Positions 55,691 through 64,000 of a stretch of 64,000 nt of DNA are shown here, piece after piece (position 1 is the stretch's first letter; every line of letters begins with the position of its first letter). The stretch covers positions 124,001 through 188,000 of the forward strand of contig JAFQQI010000048.1 in assembly GCA_017411305.1 (NCBI GenBank). The letters run 5' to 3'. This DNA is from Lachnospiraceae bacterium (GTDB lineage: Bacteria > Bacillota > Clostridia > Lachnospirales > Lachnospiraceae). Under the pieces are notes generated by a model that saw only the letters and a program-made list of their open reading frames with translations, searched no databases and was not told the origin of the DNA. The translations under genes and the position numbers were made by a program.

Positions 55691-57583
55691 TTGAAAGCAA
55701 GAAAAATCATGGCATTATTGCTTACAGCAGCTATGGCGCTTAGCCTGGTAGCATGTGGCGGTAGTGCAACAACCGAAACAACTGCAGAAACAGCAACAGA
55801 AGCACCTGCAGAAGAAACAGCACCTGCTGCAGAGGCAGAAACAGAAGCACCCGCTGAGGAAGCTGCTCCGGCAACTCCCAGTATTGACTTCGAAGACGGT
55901 GTCTTTGGCTTTGTGGGTGTAAACACCAAAATTGCAGGCGGCTCCGGAGACTTTGCATTTTCTGTAGAAGATTTTGCAGGCTCTAAGGCTCTTAAGGTAG
56001 TTCCTTCCGGTAAGGTTCCCTGTGTAGGTTTACAGGTAGATGCATTACTTGGAGAAAACCTTGCAAAGGTAAAAACAATTGAAATGTCTGTAGGTACAGA
56101 CAATGCGGCAGGCAAATTCTATGCAACATCCGGTAACCTGTATGCTTTGGCAGGAGAAAACAACGATAAGCTTAATGCAGAATGGTCTGTTTACCTTGAA
56201 ACAGCGAATCCTAAGACAGTTACCTTAACACTTCCTGACGGATGTACCATGGTTGAGGGCAATACAGTTGCACTTGCTATGGAAGTAGATAACTGCAAGG
56301 ATAAAACAGGTACACCTTCTAACCTTTATATTGATAACATTACTTTCAAGGATGCTGACGGTAACGTACTTGCAGCAGATACAGCAGCTGTATATGAAGC
56401 AGAAGCAGCAGGCGCTGATCCTAACCTGATGGTACTTAGCAATGTAACAGAATTAGAAGGCTTTGCAACAAGCGCAGCAGGCTGGGCACAGGCAGGTATC
56501 GATTTAACAGACGAACAGAGAGCATTACTTGTTCCCGGTAGCGTAATCGAAATCGAATACAGTGCAGATGCACCTGTATGGTTAGTAGCAATCGGTGAAA
56601 CCAATCCTCTCGGCGGATGGCTTCGTGGTGTAAATCAGGAAACCTTCGTAGTTGACGGTTATGTAGCATCCGATAAGACAAAGGTACAGTATACATACGA
56701 ACAGTTAGTTCCTTACTTCGGAGAAGACTTCGGACAGCATGTAACAACACTGCAGTGTGAATCTTCCGTAGATTGGGAAGTGTTCAGTGTTAAGATTGGT
56801 ACAAATGCAGGCTTCGTGAACCTTGCAGGCGCAACAGAGTTAGAAGGCTTTGCAACAAGCGCAGCAGGCTGGGCACAGGCAGGTATCGATTTAACAGACG
56901 AGCAGAGAGCATTACTTGTTCCCGGTTCCATTATTGAAATTGAATACAGTGCAGAAGCACCTGTATGGCTTGTAGCAATCGGTGAAACTAACCCTCTCGG
57001 CGGATGGCTTCGTGGTGTAAATCAGGAAACCTTCGTAGTTGACGGTGCAGTAAATGCAGATAACACAAAAGTACAGTATACATACGAACAGTTAGTTCCT
57101 TACTTCGGAGAAGACTTCGGACAGCATGTGACAACACTGCAGTGTGAATCTTCTGTAGATTGGGAAGTTTACAGCGTTAAGATTGGTAACGGCGCAATCA
57201 AACCTTGCAAGAATGCAACAGAGTTAGAAGGCTTTGCAACAAGCGCAGCAGGCTGGGCACAGGCAGGTATTGATTTAACAGATGAGCAGAGAGCATTACT
57301 TGTTCCCGGCTGCGTAATCAATATCCAGTACAGCGCAGAAGCACCTGTATGGTTAGTAGCAATCGGCGAAACAAATCCTCTTGGCGGATGGCTTCGTGGT
57401 GTAAATCAGGAAACCTTTGTAGTTGACGGTGCAGTAAATGCAGACAACACAATGGTACAGTACACATATGAACAGTTAGTTCCTTACTTCGGAGAAGATT
57501 TCGGACAGCATGTAACAACACTGCAGTGTGAATCTTCCGTAGATTGGGAAGTATACGGCGTATCTATCGGTATGGCTGAATAA
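55691..57583 (+). CDS. Lipoprotein with three nearly identical C-terminal repeats
   Basis: A 630-residue lipoprotein starting with TTG 55691 behind AGGAGGAG. The signal ends LSLVACGGS, and a Thr/Glu/Ala/Pro-rich linker (to about residue 57) follows. Residues about 58-215 form a CBM-like beta-sandwich (IDFEDGVFGFVG, SNLYIDNITFKDADG). Three repeats of about 118 residues start near residues 253, 382 and 510; each opens ELEGFATSAAGWAQAG and contains APVWLVAIGETNPLGGWLR. These look like small glycan-binding beta domains. Codon use is strongly biased to GCA/ACA/GTA, as in the next gene, which suggests high expression. Repeat domains of this kind could hold polymer at the surface. Confidence 0.78.
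   Translation: MKARKIMALLLTAAMALSLVACGGSATTETTAETATEAPAEETAPAAEAETEAPAEEAAPATPSIDFEDGVFGFVGVNTKIAGGSGDFAFSVEDFAGSKALKVVPSGKVPCVGLQVDALLGENLAKVKTIEMSVGTDNAAGKFYATSGNLYALAGENNDKLNAEWSVYLETANPKTVTLTLPDGCTMVEGNTVALAMEVDNCKDKTGTPSNLYIDNITFKDADGNVLAADTAAVYEAEAAGADPNLMVLSNVTELEGFATSAAGWAQAGIDLTDEQRALLVPGSVIEIEYSADAPVWLVAIGETNPLGGWLRGVNQETFVVDGYVASDKTKVQYTYEQLVPYFGEDFGQHVTTLQCESSVDWEVFSVKIGTNAGFVNLAGATELEGFATSAAGWAQAGIDLTDEQRALLVPGSIIEIEYSAEAPVWLVAIGETNPLGGWLRGVNQETFVVDGAVNADNTKVQYTYEQLVPYFGEDFGQHVTTLQCESSVDWEVYSVKIGNGAIKPCKNATELEGFATSAAGWAQAGIDLTDEQRALLVPGCVINIQYSAEAPVWLVAIGETNPLGGWLRGVNQETFVVDGAVNADNTMVQYTYEQLVPYFGEDFGQHVTTLQCESSVDWEVYGVSIGMAE
56447..57572 (+). repeat. Three tandem ~385-bp direct repeats within the lipoprotein gene
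   Basis: Units start at 56447, 56834 and 57218 (periods 387 and 384 bases) and are nearly identical at the DNA level over about 350 bases each. They differ mainly in short linkers and scattered third-codon bases. This similarity allows recombination to change the repeat number. Confidence 0.9.
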
Positions 57584-57610
57584 TCAATAAAACAGGAGGA
57601 ATGGAAGAAA

Positions 57611-59044
57611 ATGAAATTATATAAGAAATTACTTGCACTTGGTCTTTGCGCAGCAATGACACTTGGCGTAGTGGCATGTGGCGGCAGCGCAGAACCGGCA
57701 GCAACAGAAACAACAGAAACAGCAGAAGCAACTACAGAAGCAGCTACAGAAACAGAAGCAGTAGGCGGAAGTACTCTGGTACATGAAGGTTCTGAACCCA
57801 GAACCATCAGAATCGGTACCTGGTATGACCATTACTATGACAGTACCCATACAGACATCCATGATGACCCCAGCGTAGCTGATGAAGAATTGGCTCAGGC
57901 ACATTTTGATGTTGTAAAAGAAGTAGAAGAAAAGTACAACGTAAAGCTTGAATTCGTTAACCTTACATGGACCGGTATTCAGGAATCCATCAATACTTCC
58001 ATCTTAGCAGGTCAGCCTGACTGTGATATTTACGAAGTAGACTTAAGCTTTGGTATTCCTGCAGCTTTAAACGGTTACGCAATTAACCTGAAAGATATTC
58101 TTCCTGCAGAAAACGATCTGTTTAATGAACAGATGATTTTCTCCCAGGTAAATATCGGAAGAGATGACGGAAGCGTATATCTGTTCCAGGGCAACAGTGC
58201 AGAAATGTTATTAGCTAACACATATATGCTTGCATTCAACAAGCAGATGCTTGATGAAGCAGGTCTTGAAGATCCTAACGCTCTCTATGAAAGAGGCGAA
58301 TGGACATGGGATAAGTGGAGAGAGTATATGCTCACTCTGACACAGGATACAGACGGTGACGGTGTAACAGATATTTACGGTTACGGTTCCCGTTGGGATT
58401 TCCTTGTTTACAACCTTACCATGAGTAACGGTACTACCATCGCTTCCAGCGAAACAGAAAACTTATCCAGCCCTGAAGTGGCAGAATGTCTCGATTTTAT
58501 TTACAACATGTACAACGTAGATAAGGTTGCTAAGCCTTGGAACGCAGAAGACTTTGACAGCAACATGAACTCCTATGTAAACGGTGAGGTTGCATGCTGG
58601 ATTGATGCAGCATGGATTTCTTCCTCCAACAACAATGCAGGTCTTGCATTTGATGTTATCTGGTGTCCTTGGCCTATCGGACCTTCCGGTAACGTAGATA
58701 CTAACAACTTCAAGAACGTATCTTCCGGAAACGCATGGATGATTCCTTCCGGTACCGAAAACCCTGAACTGGTTTACAGTGCGTTTGCTGATTGGCAGAA
58801 CTGGTATCATGGTGATACAGACCTTCGTGACGGTGACCTTACATGGTGGGAAGACTGTGCAGTAACAGAAGAAAACTATGCAGTTATGGAATACATGGGA
58901 GCAAGAGGAGAATTTGACCTTTGGAATGCTCTTGGCCTTGAATGGGATTGGTCTGCAATCTTAACAGGTGATATGACAGCTGCTCAGTTCCAGGAGACCT
59001 ATAAGCAGAACGTTCAGGATGCTCTTGACGGTTTCTATAAGTAA
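57611..59044 (+). CDS. Carbohydrate ABC transporter substrate-binding lipoprotein
   Basis: A 477-residue family 1 binding protein. The lipobox is GVVACGGS, followed by a Thr/Glu/Ala linker. The fold starts TIRIGTWYDHYYDS. Typical segments are AGQPDCDIYEVDLSFGIPAALN, YMLAFNKQMLDEAGLEDPNALY, GEWTWDKWREYMLTLTQDTD, and many Trp residues near the C-terminus that usually stack on sugars. It is likely the capture protein for permease pair 2 and, from codon bias, highly expressed. Confidence 0.93.
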   Translation: MKLYKKLLALGLCAAMTLGVVACGGSAEPAATETTETAEATTEAATETEAVGGSTLVHEGSEPRTIRIGTWYDHYYDSTHTDIHDDPSVADEELAQAHFDVVKEVEEKYNVKLEFVNLTWTGIQESINTSILAGQPDCDIYEVDLSFGIPAALNGYAINLKDILPAENDLFNEQMIFSQVNIGRDDGSVYLFQGNSAEMLLANTYMLAFNKQMLDEAGLEDPNALYERGEWTWDKWREYMLTLTQDTDGDGVTDIYGYGSRWDFLVYNLTMSNGTTIASSETENLSSPEVAECLDFIYNMYNVDKVAKPWNAEDFDSNMNSYVNGEVACWIDAAWISSSNNNAGLAFDVIWCPWPIGPSGNVDTNNFKNVSSGNAWMIPSGTENPELVYSAFADWQNWYHGDTDLRDGDLTWWEDCAVTEENYAVMEYMGARGEFDLWNALGLEWDWSAILTGDMTAAQFQETYKQNVQDALDGFYK

Positions 59045-59056
59045 TTTTTAGGGAGG

Positions 59057-59701
59057 ATGCTCACAGTGTTTCAAAATGACAGTGCTATCGGAAGAGTTTT
59101 GAATCTTCTGACGGAAATCTTATATGTAGGAATACTGTGGGTAGTCACATCCCTTCCCATTGTAACGGCAGGGACTGCTGCAGTGGCAGCATATTATGCC
59201 ATGTCTAAATCGGTAAGACACAAAACCGGCTATATCAGCAAAGAGTTTTGGCGTTCTTTTCGGATGAATTTAAAGCAGGCCCTTCCGCTTACAATATTTA
59301 TTTTGATGATATTGGCGGTTTTAGGAATAGATATTTGGTATGTATGGACCAATGACAGCAAAACAAACAGTGCAATCTTTATGATTTTACTGTTGATTCT
59401 GTTTCTGTTTGCAGGAATGACGATTTATTTGTTTCCGCTGCTTTCCAGATTTGTTACGGGAAATCTTAACCTTCTTAGGATGTCCTTTGTGGTAATGTTC
59501 AAATTTTTACCCCTGACGGTTTTGATTTTATTAGTAACAGCAGCGGTAGGTGTCGGTATTTATCTGATGCCGTGGAGTGTATTTATACTTCCCGGAATTT
59601 ATCTTTATGGGTTCACATTTCCCATGGAATGGATAATGAAAAAGATGATGCCGGAAGCGCAAGAAGGAAGCGACGAAGCAGAAAAGTGGTATTACAGTTG
59701 A
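59057..59701 (+). CDS. DUF624 (YesL-like) membrane protein, second copy
   Basis: A 214-residue protein with five to six membrane helices, starting FQNDSAIGRVLNLLTEILYV, and an acidic tail ending KWYYS. The first copy ends AWYYE. One copy is thus present per transporter, which supports two importer modules in a single locus. It lies 12 bases after the binding-protein gene. Confidence 0.86.
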   Translation: MLTVFQNDSAIGRVLNLLTEILYVGILWVVTSLPIVTAGTAAVAAYYAMSKSVRHKTGYISKEFWRSFRMNLKQALPLTIFILMILAVLGIDIWYVWTNDSKTNSAIFMILLLILFLFAGMTIYLFPLLSRFVTGNLNLLRMSFVVMFKFLPLTVLILLVTAAVGVGIYLMPWSVFILPGIYLYGFTFPMEWIMKKMMPEAQEGSDEAEKWYYS

Positions 59702-59707
59702 GGTGGT

Positions 59708-60718
59708 ATGATGGCAAAGACGGTAAAAATGCAGGATATAGCGAATAGACTCGGGGTCAGCACAATGACCGTATCGAAAGCCCTTGCAGGAAAAAACGGT
59801 GTCAGTGAAGAGACCAGGGAAAAAGTGAAACAGCTGGCATTGGAAATGGGATATATTACACCCGGAAGTGAAAAAGATGATGCCAAAAAAAGTTATAACA
59901 TAGGTGTTTTGTTGTCAGAATATTATACAGGACAGTCGATGACCTTTTATTGGAGGTTGTACCAGGAGATTTGCACCAAAGCAGTAGATAAGAATTGTTT
60001 TGTTATGATAGAAATTCTTTCTGTAGCTGACGAAACGGAGCGGAAAATGCCCAAATTGCTACAGGAGAAAAAAATTGACGGATTGATTATACTTGGCAGT
60101 GTAGAGAGTGAATATTTAAAGAACCTGGAACAAAAAAGTGATGTGCCTATGGTTTTCATGGACTTTTATGATTCCAGTATTCATGAGGATAGTGTAATAT
60201 CCAACAGCTTTTACGGAACTTACAGGCTTACGAATTACTTATTTGAAAAAGGGCACAGGGATATTGCATTTGTAGGCACCGTAAATGCAAATATGAGTAT
60301 TACGGACAGATATCTCGGATATCACAAGTCGTTGCTTGAGCACGGTGGGATACCTAAGAAAGAATGGGTTATTCCGGATCGCGGACATGAACGGGAAGGC
60401 TATGACAGAATCGGTCTTCCGGCAAATATGCCCACAGCCTTTGTCTGTAATTGCGACATTGTGGCAAGCAAGCTGATTAAAGAATTGAATGAAGCAAATT
60501 ACCGGGTACCGGAGGATGTATCGGTGGTCGGATATGATGATTATATTTTTCCCGGATTATGTGAGGTGGGCATTACATCCTATGGGGTGGATATGGAACA
60601 CATGGCGTGTAAGGGAATCAAGGTCCTTCTGAAAAAGATAGAAGGGAAAATTTATCACAAGAGCCTTCATGTCATAGAGGGCTATTTAGTGGAAAGGAAT
60701 AGTGTACGGCCAATATAA
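59708..60718 (+). CDS. LacI-family transcription regulator
   Basis: A 336-residue regulator. The N-terminal helix-turn-helix is MQDIANRLGVSTMTVSKALA, followed by the hinge helix region and a periplasmic-binding-type effector domain (YNIGVLLSEYYTG; DGLIILGSVESEYL; VVGYDDYIFPGLCEVGITSY). It is the last gene of the locus and probably controls it in response to an imported oligosaccharide. The 16-bp palindrome before the GH26 gene is a possible site, although LacI operators usually have CG at the centre, which this one does not. Confidence 0.92.
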   Translation: MMAKTVKMQDIANRLGVSTMTVSKALAGKNGVSEETREKVKQLALEMGYITPGSEKDDAKKSYNIGVLLSEYYTGQSMTFYWRLYQEICTKAVDKNCFVMIEILSVADETERKMPKLLQEKKIDGLIILGSVESEYLKNLEQKSDVPMVFMDFYDSSIHEDSVISNSFYGTYRLTNYLFEKGHRDIAFVGTVNANMSITDRYLGYHKSLLEHGGIPKKEWVIPDRGHEREGYDRIGLPANMPTAFVCNCDIVASKLIKELNEANYRVPEDVSVVGYDDYIFPGLCEVGITSYGVDMEHMACKGIKVLLKKIEGKIYHKSLHVIEGYLVERNSVRPI

Positions 60719-60753
60719 AAACTGTGTGATGCTTTGGCATCGCACAGTTTTTG
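60718..60753 (+). terminator. Terminator after the LacI gene
   Basis: A 15-bp stem pairs 60718-60732 with 60737-60751 (one G-U pair), loop TTTG, ending in a T run. It closes the carbohydrate locus. Confidence 0.93.
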
Positions 60754-60788
60754 CATTTTGAGTACCTTTGCAGGGAAACTCTTTGTTC

Positions 60789-60817
60789 TTGCAAACAAGG
60801 GTATAATGCGATAAAAT
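60789..60817 (+). promoter_or_regulatory. Promoter of pfkA
   Basis: TTGCAA (60789-60794), a 17-base spacer and TATAAT (60812-60817), 41 bases before the pfkA start codon. Confidence 0.85.
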
Positions 60818-60858
60818 TATGTACAAAGTAATAAGGTAGGAAAGGCAGGGTAATTTAC

Positions 60859-61932
60859 ATGAAAAGAATCGGTATGTTAACAAGCGGCGGTGACTGTCAG
60901 GCGTTAAATGCAGCTATGAGAGGTGTAGCAAAATGTCTGTTTAACAGCGGAGAAGAAATTGAAATGTATGGTTTTCTTGACGGATATAAGGGACTGATTT
61001 ACGGTAATTTCCGCATGCTGCAGGGAAGTGACTTTTCCGGAATCCTAACAAAGGGCGGAACTATTTTGGGAAGTTCCAGAACCCCTTTTAAAACCATCAA
61101 GGATCCTGATGAGAACGGTCTTGATAAAGTAGAAGCCATGAAGCAGAACTATTATAAATTGCGTTTGGATTGCCTTGTGATATTAGGCGGTAACGGAACT
61201 CATAAAACTGCTAATTTGTTACGGGAAGAAGGACTTAATGTAATCACCCTTCCAAAAACTATCGACAACGACCTTTGGGGAACGGACATGACCTTCGGCT
61301 TCCAGAGCGCGGTAAATATTGCAACAGATGCTATTGATTGTATTCATACCACAGCATCTTCCCACGGACGTACCTTTATTGTAGAAGTTATGGGACATAA
61401 GGTTGGCTATCTTACCCTGAACGCCGGTATGGCAGGCGGTGCGGATATTATTTTAATTCCTGAAATTCCTTATGATATTGATAAGGTAGTGGAAGCAATT
61501 GAGAAGAGAAATAAAAACGGTAGCCGTTTTACCATTCTTGCAGTAGCAGAGGGTGCTATTTCTAAAGAAGATGCGAAGCTTTCCAAGAAAGAATATAAAG
61601 AAAAAATGAAAAATTATAAATATCCTTCTGTTTCTTATGAACTGGCGGACAAGATTCAGAAGATGACCGGCGGAGAAGTTCGTGTCACAGTGCCCGGACA
61701 TACCCAGAGAGGCGGAAGCCCCTGCCCTTATGACAGAGTATTTGCAAGCCGCCTGGGCGCAGAAGCCGGCAGATTGATTTTGAAGAATGAGTACGGCTTC
61801 ATGGTGGGCTACAAGAACAGAGAAATCGTTAAGGTGCCTTTAGAGCAGGTAGCAGGTAAACTCAAGATGGTTTCACCTGATTCTGACATTGTAAGAGAAG
61901 CTAAGATGCTGGGAATCAGCTTTGGTGATTAA
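60859..61932 (+). CDS. 6-phosphofructokinase, group III-like
   Basis: A 357-residue phosphofructokinase. MLTSGGDCQALNAAMRG opens the fold. The phosphoryl-donor loop reads GGNGTHKTA, where the Escherichia coli enzyme has GGDGS: Gly104 is kept (favouring ATP over pyrophosphate) but the Mg-binding Asp103 is Asn. The catalytic segment is PKTIDND, with Lys where typical ATP enzymes have Gly. The combination is that of mixed group III enzymes, so the donor preference is not certain. GHTQRGG and the effector region follow. It has its own promoter; dnaX starts 54 bases after its end. Confidence 0.9.
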   Translation: MKRIGMLTSGGDCQALNAAMRGVAKCLFNSGEEIEMYGFLDGYKGLIYGNFRMLQGSDFSGILTKGGTILGSSRTPFKTIKDPDENGLDKVEAMKQNYYKLRLDCLVILGGNGTHKTANLLREEGLNVITLPKTIDNDLWGTDMTFGFQSAVNIATDAIDCIHTTASSHGRTFIVEVMGHKVGYLTLNAGMAGGADIILIPEIPYDIDKVVEAIEKRNKNGSRFTILAVAEGAISKEDAKLSKKEYKEKMKNYKYPSVSYELADKIQKMTGGEVRVTVPGHTQRGGSPCPYDRVFASRLGAEAGRLILKNEYGFMVGYKNREIVKVPLEQVAGKLKMVSPDSDIVREAKMLGISFGD

Positions 61933-61986
61933 TAATCAGTATAAAGCAGCTGTAAAAACGGTTGCTTACGGAAGGAAAGACATTTT

Positions 61987-63609
61987 ATGTCATATACAGC
62001 ACTTTACAGGAAATTCCGCCCGGCCTCTTTTGAGGACGTGAAAGGACAGGACCATATTGTTACCACACTCAAAAATCAAATAAAAGCAGAGCGTATCGGA
62101 CATGCCTATCTTTTTTGCGGAACCCGCGGAACCGGTAAAACTACGATTGCCAAGATATTTGCCAAATCGGTAAATTGCGAAAGCCCGATAGACGGCAGTC
62201 CCTGCGGAGAGTGTGCTGTGTGCCGTGCCATTGCGGCAGGTGCAAGCATGAATGTAATTGAAATCGATGCTGCTTCCAACAACGGTGTTGACAATATCCG
62301 TGAGATTGTGGATGAAGTTTCCTATTCTCCCGCAGAGGGCAAATATAAGGTTTATATTATTGACGAGGTTCATATGCTTTCCATAGGCGCTTTTAACGCC
62401 TTGCTGAAAACATTGGAAGAGCCTCCCTCCTATGTGATTTTTATTTTAGCAACGACAGAGGTGCACAAGATACCCATTACGATATTGTCAAGATGCCAGA
62501 GATACGATTTTAAGCGGATTACCATTGATACCATTGCATCCCGTATTAAGGAACTGACAGAGATTGAGCAGGTGGCAATTGAAGATAAAGCAATCCGTTA
62601 CATTGCCAAAACAGCAGACGGCTCCATGCGTGATGCATTAAGCCTTCTGGATCAGTGCATTGCCTTTCATTTCGAGCAGGAGCTTACCTATGATAAGGTG
62701 CTTGATGTGTTGGGAGCAGTGGACACAGAGGTGTTCAGCAGACTGCTTCGGGTAGTACTTGCCGGAGATGTACCCGGTGCCATCGGTATTTTGGAAGAGA
62801 TGGTAATTCAGGGACGTGAGTTGACTCAGTTTGTATCCGACTTTACCTGGTATATGCGTAATTTGCTTTTGGTAAAAACCGCAGACGGAATTGAGGATGT
62901 GATTGATGTATCCACAGAGAATCTCGCCAGATTGAAGGAAGAGGCGCAGATGGCGGACAATGATGTCATTATGCGCTATATCCGTGTGCTTTCCGAGCTT
63001 TCCGGTCAAATCCGCTATGCGGCTCAAAAACGTATTTTAATCGAAATGAATTTGATTAAGCTTTGCAGGCCGGCTATGGAAACAGATACTGCCTCTTTGG
63101 CAGACCGTATCAGACAGCTGGAGCAAAAGATTGAGCAGGGAGCAGGCGCTTCCCTTAGTCCGGAGATGCTTGCCCGGTTGCAGGAAGGAGCCAATATACC
63201 GGGGGATAGTCAGAAGCCTTTAGGTCAACCGAAAGCGCCACTTCCCAAGGCAATTCCGGAGGATGTGAGCAAGGTGGCTTCCAAATGGTCGGTGGCAATT
63301 TCAGAAGCGCCCAACCCTATGAAAACTTATTTAAAGACGGCATACCCCAGTTTGAGCGCAGACGGTAAGTTGCTGGTAGTGGTAGAAGACGGACTCCCCT
63401 CCGACTACTTTAAGCAGGCAGGACATAAGGAAGATTTACAAAGATTACTCTCCGAATACGCAGGGAAGGAAATAGAGATTGTGATGCAGAGCAGTGATTC
63501 AGGACGCAATCCCAGAGATACATTCCCTGATATTACTGATATTGTAGGAGAGAATATTCAAATGGAAATAGAAGAGATTGAGGAGGAAGAATCGGACGGA
63601 TTTTTCTAA
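61987..63609 (+). CDS. dnaX: DNA polymerase III subunit gamma/tau
   Basis: A 540-residue clamp-loader ATPase. Walker A is GTRGTGKTT (near residues 45-53), the zinc cluster is CGECAVC with an upstream Cys, and the Walker B/DExx region is VYIIDEVHMLS. LEEPPSYVIFILATTE follows. Residues after about 370 form the tau-specific tail with an acidic end (EIEEIEEEESDGFF). No obvious slippery site for a short gamma form was seen. The gene is followed by ybaB, the usual order. Confidence 0.95.
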   Translation: MSYTALYRKFRPASFEDVKGQDHIVTTLKNQIKAERIGHAYLFCGTRGTGKTTIAKIFAKSVNCESPIDGSPCGECAVCRAIAAGASMNVIEIDAASNNGVDNIREIVDEVSYSPAEGKYKVYIIDEVHMLSIGAFNALLKTLEEPPSYVIFILATTEVHKIPITILSRCQRYDFKRITIDTIASRIKELTEIEQVAIEDKAIRYIAKTADGSMRDALSLLDQCIAFHFEQELTYDKVLDVLGAVDTEVFSRLLRVVLAGDVPGAIGILEEMVIQGRELTQFVSDFTWYMRNLLLVKTADGIEDVIDVSTENLARLKEEAQMADNDVIMRYIRVLSELSGQIRYAAQKRILIEMNLIKLCRPAMETDTASLADRIRQLEQKIEQGAGASLSPEMLARLQEGANIPGDSQKPLGQPKAPLPKAIPEDVSKVASKWSVAISEAPNPMKTYLKTAYPSLSADGKLLVVVEDGLPSDYFKQAGHKEDLQRLLSEYAGKEIEIVMQSSDSGRNPRDTFPDITDIVGENIQMEIEEIEEEESDGFF

Positions 63610-63695
63610 ACAGACCATATTTTGCTTGAAATAGGTATAGGATTAATAGTAAAATAAAATGATGTGTAATTTATAAATAGGAAGGAAGGAAAATA

Positions 63696-64000
63696 ATGGC
63701 AAAACGTGGAGGATTTCCCGGCGGTATGCCCGGTAATATGAACAACCTGATGAAGCAGGCACAGAGAATGCAGCGTCAGATGGAAGAAAATCAAAAAGAA
63801 TTAGAGACAAAGGAATTTACAGCTAAAGCAGGTGGCGGAGCAGTAGAAGTAACCGTTACCGGTAAAAAGGAAGTAACCAAAGTAAAACTTTCCGAGGAAG
63901 CAGTAGATCCCGATGATATCGAGACATTAGAGGATCTTGTTATGGCAGCAACCAACGAAGCACTTCGTATGGCTGACGCCGCAAATGCAGAAGCAATGAA
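63696..64000 (+). CDS. YbaB/EbfC nucleoid-associated protein, 3' partial
   Basis: The ATG at 63696, behind GGAAGGAAGG, opens a frame that runs to the window end (101 codons). It begins [20 protein letters not shown], then [16 protein letters not shown] and [16 protein letters not shown], which is typical YbaB/EbfC. The family binds DNA as a dimer. dnaX-ybaB is usually followed by recR, which would lie just outside the window. Confidence 0.93.
   Translation, partial: MAKRGGFPGGMPGNMNNLMKQAQRMQRQMEENQKELETKEFTAKAGGGAVEVTVTGKKEVTKVKLSEEAVDPDDIETLEDLVMAATNEALRMADAANAEAM

Noticed and set aside
56447-57572. Tandem repeats as a CRISPR array
   Set aside because: The units are about 385 bases, in frame, and code for protein repeats; there are no short spacers or cas genes.

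Overview
The window reads as chromosome of a low-GC, spore-forming Firmicute, most likely a Lachnospiraceae-type Clostridium relative. Supporting signs are SpoVG, a SpoIIQ-like M23 protein, a stand-alone Spo0A DNA-binding domain, the glgC/glgD pair, Gram-positive lipoprotein signals, AGGAGG-type ribosome sites and multi-gene carbohydrate ABC loci. No rRNA, tRNA, CRISPR array, prophage or transposase gene was seen.

Layout. 1-6006: a degenerate M23 protein (5' partial), an amidohydrolase, a GH9-like lipoprotein that lacks the catalytic Asp motif, then ddl and murF. 6060-9767: a large unknown lipoprotein behind three 11-bp repeats, then a two-gene DUF3990/XRE module with its own promoter and twin operators. 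9801-13427: plsC and, divergently, a GT2/membrane-protein pair resembling ykoT-ykoS. 13487-18395 (minus strand): prs, a DnaI/DnaC-like loader, a DnaD-like protein and murC, with a cluster of DnaA-box-like 9-mers between the dnaD-like gene and murC. 18737-27401: glgC-glgD, spoVG, a foldback (MITE-like) element, pth-mfd and a MATE transporter. 27455-35731: a phosphate regulon (Pho-type box, pstSCAB, phoU, nptA, phoB/phoR-like genes). 35703-41648: a serine hydrolase, a DNA glycosylase, a Ham1-like protein, the Spo0A-C domain protein, and a surface-glycan set (DegT aminotransferase, polysaccharide deacetylase, GT2).

41912-60718 is the most distinctive part: a tightly packed 13-gene carbohydrate locus plus a LacI regulator. 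It opens with a GH26 mannanase-like lipoprotein and carries two binding-protein/two-permease ABC importers, two DUF624 proteins and no ATPase gene. The first binding protein is fused to two carbohydrate-binding-like domains and has no lipobox. Between the two transporters sit three membrane-attached proteins (an NHL propeller with TPR and C-terminal anchor, a Yip1-like protein, a DUF5696-like ectodomain protein). A lipoprotein with three nearly identical 128-residue repeats follows the second permease pair. The locus lies between a very strong terminator at 41701 and another at 60718. I infer a cell-surface glycan capture, processing and import machine whose central three-protein part has no function I know of.

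60859-64000: pfkA with a good promoter, dnaX, and the start of the ybaB/ebfC gene, which runs off the window. All family assignments are from reading the sequence; no database search was run.
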